DNA of 64,000 bases from Polytrichum commune (taxonomy: Eukaryota > Streptophyta > Polytrichopsida > Polytrichales > Polytrichaceae). This document shows positions 59,406 to 64,000 of this stretch, piece after piece. Made by a program: the position numbers and the translations under genes. The notes under the pieces were generated by a model. The model worked only from the letters and a program-made list of their open reading frames with translations, had not been told where the DNA came from and did not search any database. The number at the start of each line of letters is the position of its first letter. Position 1 is the first letter of the stretch. Location of the stretch: contig OX485805.1 in NCBI GenBank assembly GCA_950295325.1, forward strand, positions 52,662,758 through 52,726,757, in the 5' to 3' direction.

Positions 59406-59599
59406 AGATGCTTTTTCACAAATCTTGTGCATGATGATGGCAGGATCTCATGTGGGCCATCCATATGCCTTATGTCACCTTTAGGTACATGAGTCAGTCT
59501 CAGTGGCCGAGGGAGAGATATGTCATGCATGAGTATAATTTGTGAGACCAGTTCAGTCAAACTTCGGCACATTCATCAGAAATAATGTTTTTTTTATGA

Positions 59600-59990
59600 T
59601 CACATCAACATTTTGCAAGATAATACTCATGGCGAGGTGGATGCATGGCCAAAAGCATCTCAAGAGAGGCTCATCTCATACAGAATTTTGTCACAAAAGC
59701 CTTGCAGTACGTTCATCTGGCAATTAGTTTCTCCTGGATATTCAAACCTGCTTCAGGATATTAGTGTTTCTTCCGACCTTACCCACCATGTTTTAAGATG
59801 ATTAGTTGCAACATTCTGCACGAGAGTGTTGCCTAGAAGGATGCATGGTCGAAAGCATCTCAAGAGATCAGTTTGTGCACAAGTTTGTCACAGTTTTGCA
59901 ACTCATAAGTAATTAGTTGCTGCAGGGTGTTTAAACATTCTTGGAAAGGAAATTAGGGTTACCTCCTAATTTACCATGTTTTAAGGTATC
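59600..59990. repeat. ~190-bp tandem duplication upstream of gene 3
   Basis: Two copies (about 59600-59796 and 59797-59990) share 'gatgcatgg.c.aaagcatctcaagag', 'ttttgtcaca', 'aattagtt.ctcc', 'ttcaaac' and 'accatgttttaag'. The period measured at 'atgttttaag' is 188 bp. Confidence 0.75.
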
Positions 59991-60650
59991 ATGCCACCTG
60001 GCAGAATAAATCAAATCAACTCCATGAAAGACCTCTGAATGTATTGCGTGGTTGCATGAGCACAGTTTCAACTGCAGTTTGCTAGAGTAAGTTAAGTGTC
60101 GAAACTACTGTGATATTTGACGTAAACTTGCCATATATGTGTTTCCAAAAGTGCGTTGTCGAGGGTGACGACAGGAAGACAAAAACCGGTGACAACATCT
60201 GCTTGATGTCATAAATCTGTTGTTTCTGAAGTTCGGATATATATATATATAAATGACCTGGAAAAGACGTCGGGCTGGACTGTATCGATCCGTGCAGAGA
60301 ACGGAACTTACTCTCAGACGATGATTTTGGTGTGCAATTTAGCAGCCTCTCTCGTGTTTGGTAAAAGTCATCATGTACTACAAGTTAGCTGCAACTTTCG
60401 AATCTAGCAGATTCATAACATGGAGAGCTGAGCCGCCCTCGTGTCCTCGATCGCTTGATTAATAAAAACTGAAGATCCTTGCCAGTCTCTTGCTACGTAT
60501 AATCTTGTGACCGGATCCGAAGCCTCATCAGTCAAAAATTTCAGCTATCACTACAATCAACATTGGCTGGTTCTCTCATTTGCTATGAGCTGAAGCAAAT
60601 TGTGCTCTTTAGTCTTGATTGGTGGCAGTTTTGAAGATATTTTGGGAGCA
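59991..60650. other. promoter and 5' UTR region of CYP73 gene 3
   Basis: No coding feature. A TATA-rich tract lies near 60237. The 400 bp before the ATG lacks AC-element matches that I would trust. Confidence 0.55.
60237..60254 (+). promoter_or_regulatory. possible TATA box of CYP73 gene 3
   Basis: A TATATATATATAAAT-like tract lies about 400 bp upstream of the ATG at 60651. It may simply be a (TA)n microsatellite, and the implied 5' UTR would be long. Low-confidence candidate. Confidence 0.3.
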
Positions 60651-63600
60651 ATGGGGTTGAGGATGGCCGTGGTGATGATGATGGTGGGGTTAGCTGAGTG
60701 GATCCAGCTCGTGAAGGCGGACACAGAAGTAATGGAGAGTGTTGTTGCTGCTGCTCCTCCTCCCGTCACGATGATGATGGATCGCCTGCCAAATTTTTTG
60801 AGCATCGCAAGAGTTGTGCAAGGGTTGTTTGTGGCAGGGGTTGTAGGCTTGATCGTCATGAAGCTCCTCCGAGCTCCCAGGATGAAGCTGCCCCCGGGTC
60901 CTCTTGCTCTTCCCCTTGTTGGCAGTTGGTTACAGGTCTGTGCACTTCTCGACTCGTCTACCTGTATCAAGCGCGAATCTATGAATGGCTGAATGAATCT
61001 GTAATGCGAGGTATAGTGCACGATTCTTAGCTAAATTTGTACAAAGAAAGCTTACTTTGGAGTGAAAGTGGAGCTTGGATTTCACAATCATGTCCAGGTT
61101 TGTTCAAGAACGTCAATGTCATTTTCTTCACCCTTGTAAATTTTACAGTCTTGTGCTTTATAAGGCGGGGGCAGTCGATAGATCATCGAAGCTGCCATAG
61201 CAACTGGTTTCAATTTTCACGAGGATTTGGATAATTTCCTGTGAAGCAAGCAGCAACAACTTCCAATTCTCTTCTGTGAAATGTTATGTCAAAGTATCAA
61301 CTCTTTTGTTCGCTGTGGGAATTCCAACTCTACAAATCCAACATTTGAAATTACACGATGATTTGTTCAAGGGCGATAAGTTTGCCGCTGGCGACTTGAG
61401 GGAAAAGGACAACTGAGAATATCTTCCTATGTGGCACAAATTCCTCTTATGCATAAACTTTGCTTGTTTAATAGGACCCGAGGAGATATGACCCGTCCAA
61501 ATCCTCCTTGTGACCATAGCATCATCACAACATCCAGGATTTTGCAAAATGCAATATCATACCTAATCGATCGCTATGTGCAAGAATCATATCCAGTTCT
61601 GTTCACAAATAATAATACATCCGTAGATGACATTTCCTTAACCCTTATAAATTTGCTGACCTTGTGCATAAACCGGAGAGAGATAGAATCTCGCAGATTG
61701 AACCTGCCATACCAAAGTCCAGTTGCGGAAGCATTTTGCACTAGCACTGCAATGTACTCGATCGATCGCCATGTGTGAGAATCATCTGTTCATGCCATTT
61801 CCTAAACCCTTATGAACGTTCTATCCTTCTGCATAAACCGGAGACAGTCGATAGAAACTCGCAGTTCAAATGTGCCATAGCAAAGTCTAGTTGCGGAAGG
61901 GTTTTGCACTTTTACGCGAACATGACGTGACACCGTGTTTTGCACATGCAGGTGGGAGACGACTTGAACCACGAAACCCTAGCCGAGATGTCGAAGAAAT
62001 ACGGAGACGTGTTCCTGCTGAAGATGGGATCCCGTAACGTGGTAGTGGTGTCCTCCCCAGAAATCGCCAAGGACGTGCTCTTCACAAAGGGAGTCGAGTT
62101 CGGATCCCGCAGCGGAAACATTGTCTGGGACATCTTCAGCGGGCGGGGACAGGACATGGTGTTCGCGGCCTACGGTGATCATTGGCGCAAGATGCGTCGC
62201 ATTGCCACCGTGCCATTCTTCACCAACAAGTCAGTCCAGCGGCTGCAAGGCGGATGGGAGGATGAGACTGACCGTGCCATCGAAGATCTCAAACACCGAC
62301 CAGAGTCGGCCACCTCCGGGGTGGTGATCCGGAAGAGGCTGCAGCTGCTCATGTACAATGTCATTTACCGGATGATCTTCGACACAAGGTTCAAGAGCGA
62401 GGAGGATCCGTTGTTTTTGAAGCTGAGGGCGCTTAACCTGACACGGAGCCGTTTGACGCAGAGCTTCGAGTACAACTTTGGGGTTTTCATCCCCATCCTG
62501 CGACCGTTCTTGCGAGGATTTCTGCAACTGTGCCGGGATATCAACCGGGAGAGGCATGCCATCTTCAAGAGCTTTCTCGATGACCACAAGTGAGTGTGTA
62601 GGGTTTAGGGTTTAGTGAAGTAGGCCCATTTACCAGGTTTTGTGACATGTCCACGTCACCCCATGTTTCCCTCCCATGCTTCCCTAGATTGTAAATTAAT
62701 GATGTGTTGATTGCCATTTCAAGTTGGCAAGCTCTCTAGTGAGTGACGTAGAAGCAAGCCCATGCACTAGGTTTTTTGATCCACTTCATCCCGTGATTTC
62801 CTCCCATTTTTCTTCAGGTGGTAAATTGTTCAACGTTGCTTCTTGGTTCATTGGTTTATTTCCACTTCTATGAAAAACAAAAAAAATTAGTATAGAATAT
62901 ATAGTCTTAACAATTATGGTTGTAATGCAAAAACCAACCCACACTGAATACTCCCTTAAATAGTTGCTCCAAAATTATGTTTTAAAGACGCTGACCCCTG
63001 CAGACACAACAGATAGTTGCCACCTGAGGATAAGCCTCAAGTGTTCTAATTCTGTCAATATGCTTTTAGTTGCTATTGATTGAAGGTCGTGTCATGTGTG
63101 TACGTAAGCTGATGGGTTTCAAAATTTGGCAGGAGGATTGCGAGTACGAAGGGTCCTGAACTGGTGAAGGAATGTGGTATCGACCATATTCTCGAAGCAA
63201 AAAAGAATGGAGAGATCACTGAGGCTAACATCCTCTACTTGATTGAGAATCTCAATGGTGCAGGTACTGGGGATTTAACTACTTATCTCTTGTGTGTCAT
63301 CCCACCATGGCCCACAGTGCAAAATATGTGTAAAATGGCAATACACTCTAGTTATTATAAATGAAAAGTGCATTATGAGATGAATCAAGAAATATAAAAG
63401 TAACTGCTTTCTAGTCTAGCTAGCACACTTTACCAACAAAAAAAAAATTTTAAAAAATCATCCACTATTCATTCTTTTAAGGTTAGACTTCTGAACTTTG
63501 AACATTTTCATGTAAGAAAGTCAGGCTACAAAATGGCATGAGGCAAGCATAAACCCTTAACTCTAAATGGAATGGAATTCGGAAAGCCGAGCATAAAGTA

Positions 63601-64000
63601 TGAAGAAAGACACAGAACATCTGATACCACACTGATCTTTCATATTTAGATCTAAGGGTCTTTCTCCAAAACTATCTCATGATAAACTTTGTATGGATTG
63701 TGGAGATTGTCTAAGTACGTGAATTGAACCAGGACCAGTTTTCCTCTGTACCCTTGAAGTTGAGTCCAAATTTAGGTTTGCAGGACATCATAATGTTTCG
63801 ACAATGGATATTGGTTCCAAAAATCTATGTTGGAAATTGAGAAGTCGAGTATAAAGTGTGAAGAACTCAAACTAATCATCTGATGTGGCAGCCTTTAGAA
63901 TTAAGAGAGGCTCTTTGTCGAAGAGAATTTCAGAATGAACTTTGTGTGGATTTGGAGATTTATACATGGATGGAACCTTGAAGACCAGTTACAGTCTCTG
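60651..64000 (+). CDS. CYP73A: cytochrome P450, CYP73 family (C4H-like), gene 3, truncated by the window edge
   Basis: Exons are 60651-60935, 61952-62589 and 63133-63263; intron 3 starts at 63264 and exon 4 is not seen before 64000. The 351 visible residues correspond to the N-terminal two thirds. I chose the ATG at 60651 because it aligns with the MGLR start of gene 1. The frame is open upstream but begins there with TTG. Hydrophobic segments lie at about 3-23 and 55-71, followed by KLPPGP. Exon 2 opens VGDDLNH and includes the C4H signature GQDMVF, then HWRKMRRI and FFTNKSVQ. Exon 3 is two codons shorter than in genes 1 and 2 and ends ENLNGAG in helix I. Of the three genes this one looks closest to classical C4H in the visible part. 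The heme loop and Lys484 position cannot be judged. Confidence 0.9.
61083..61915. repeat. ~190-bp repeats in intron 1 of gene 3
   Basis: Two close copies start at 'tcgatcg.catgtg..agaatcat' near 61567 and 61761. Each continues through 'cattt.ctaaccctta', 'tgcataaaccggaga' and 'ctcgcag', then ends at 'aaagtc.agttgcggaag..ttttgcac'. A more diverged copy lies at about 61120-61210 ('cacccttgtaaatttt', 'gcagtcgatag', 'gctgccatagcaa'). They fill much of the 1016-bp intron and are unrelated to the intron 1 arrays of genes 1 and 2. Confidence 0.75.
62600..62615 (+). repeat. telomere-like repeats just after the exon 2 donor of gene 3
   Basis: TAGGGTTTAGGGTTTAG begins about 10 nt after the GTGAGTG donor at 62590. 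Gene 1 carries similar units at the same intron position but as CCCTAAA on its sense strand. Confidence 0.7.

Noticed and set aside
1-64000. tRNA, rRNA and organellar genes
   Set aside because: I looked for tRNA B-box-like GGTTCGAATCC sequences and rRNA cores on both strands and saw none. A covariance-model scan would be needed to exclude small RNA genes.

Overview
The window is AT-rich nuclear DNA from a land plant. It shows spliced genes with GT-AG introns, three cinnamate 4-hydroxylase-type cytochrome P450 (CYP73) genes, Ty1/copia, Helitron, LINE-like and pogo-like remnants, and many non-autonomous DNA transposons. The P450s are clearly CYP73 but diverge from the seed-plant proteins I know: a long N-terminus, an extra first intron and altered active-site positions. 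I therefore lean towards a seed-free plant (lycophyte, fern or bryophyte). The lineage is an inference; grass-like Stowaway elements at 54.6-55.2 kb are a mild argument against it.

Layout. At 1-11.5 kb two complete CYP73 genes lie in tandem on the minus strand (1957-5636 and 8315-11449). A third, on the plus strand, starts at 60651 and runs off the right edge, so its last exon is not in the window. All three share the same exon plan. Exon 1 encodes the membrane anchor and ends in NW[LW]Q or SWLQ. Exon 2 is 638 bp in every copy, and the last two introns sit at matching sites. The ~49 kb between genes 2 and 3 contains no intact gene that I can support. It holds a decayed Ty1/copia element with both LTRs (12296-17622) and a Helitron helicase pseudogene (35.6-36.3 kb). 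It also holds a pogo-like transposase remnant (41.1-41.4 kb), LINE 3' ends (24.6-25.3, 42.3, 49.0 and 54.0-54.4 kb), a 220-bp tandem repeat (33.8-35.0 kb) and many MITEs. One MITE carries a nested solo LTR (20122-21592). At least two dispersed repeat families (called R1 and R2 here) are unassigned.

Function. CYP73 enzymes are ER-membrane monooxygenases that convert trans-cinnamate to p-coumarate in the phenylpropanoid pathway. The heme-binding, ExxR and PERF motifs are intact in genes 1 and 2. However, the position equivalent to the substrate-contacting Lys484 of classical C4H is Leu in gene 1 and Gln in gene 2, and gene 2 is also altered in SRS1 and helix I. The paralogues may therefore differ in substrate or activity. 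Each gene carries its own unrelated tandem duplications in intron 1 or the flanks. In gene 2 such a duplication has created a decoy copy of the exon 2 start.

I found no operon-like, CRISPR-like or other undescribed multi-gene system. The most interesting items are the divergent CYP73 trio with its decoy acceptor, the copia element apparently primed by an internal initiator-tRNA fragment, and the nested MITE/solo-LTR structure.
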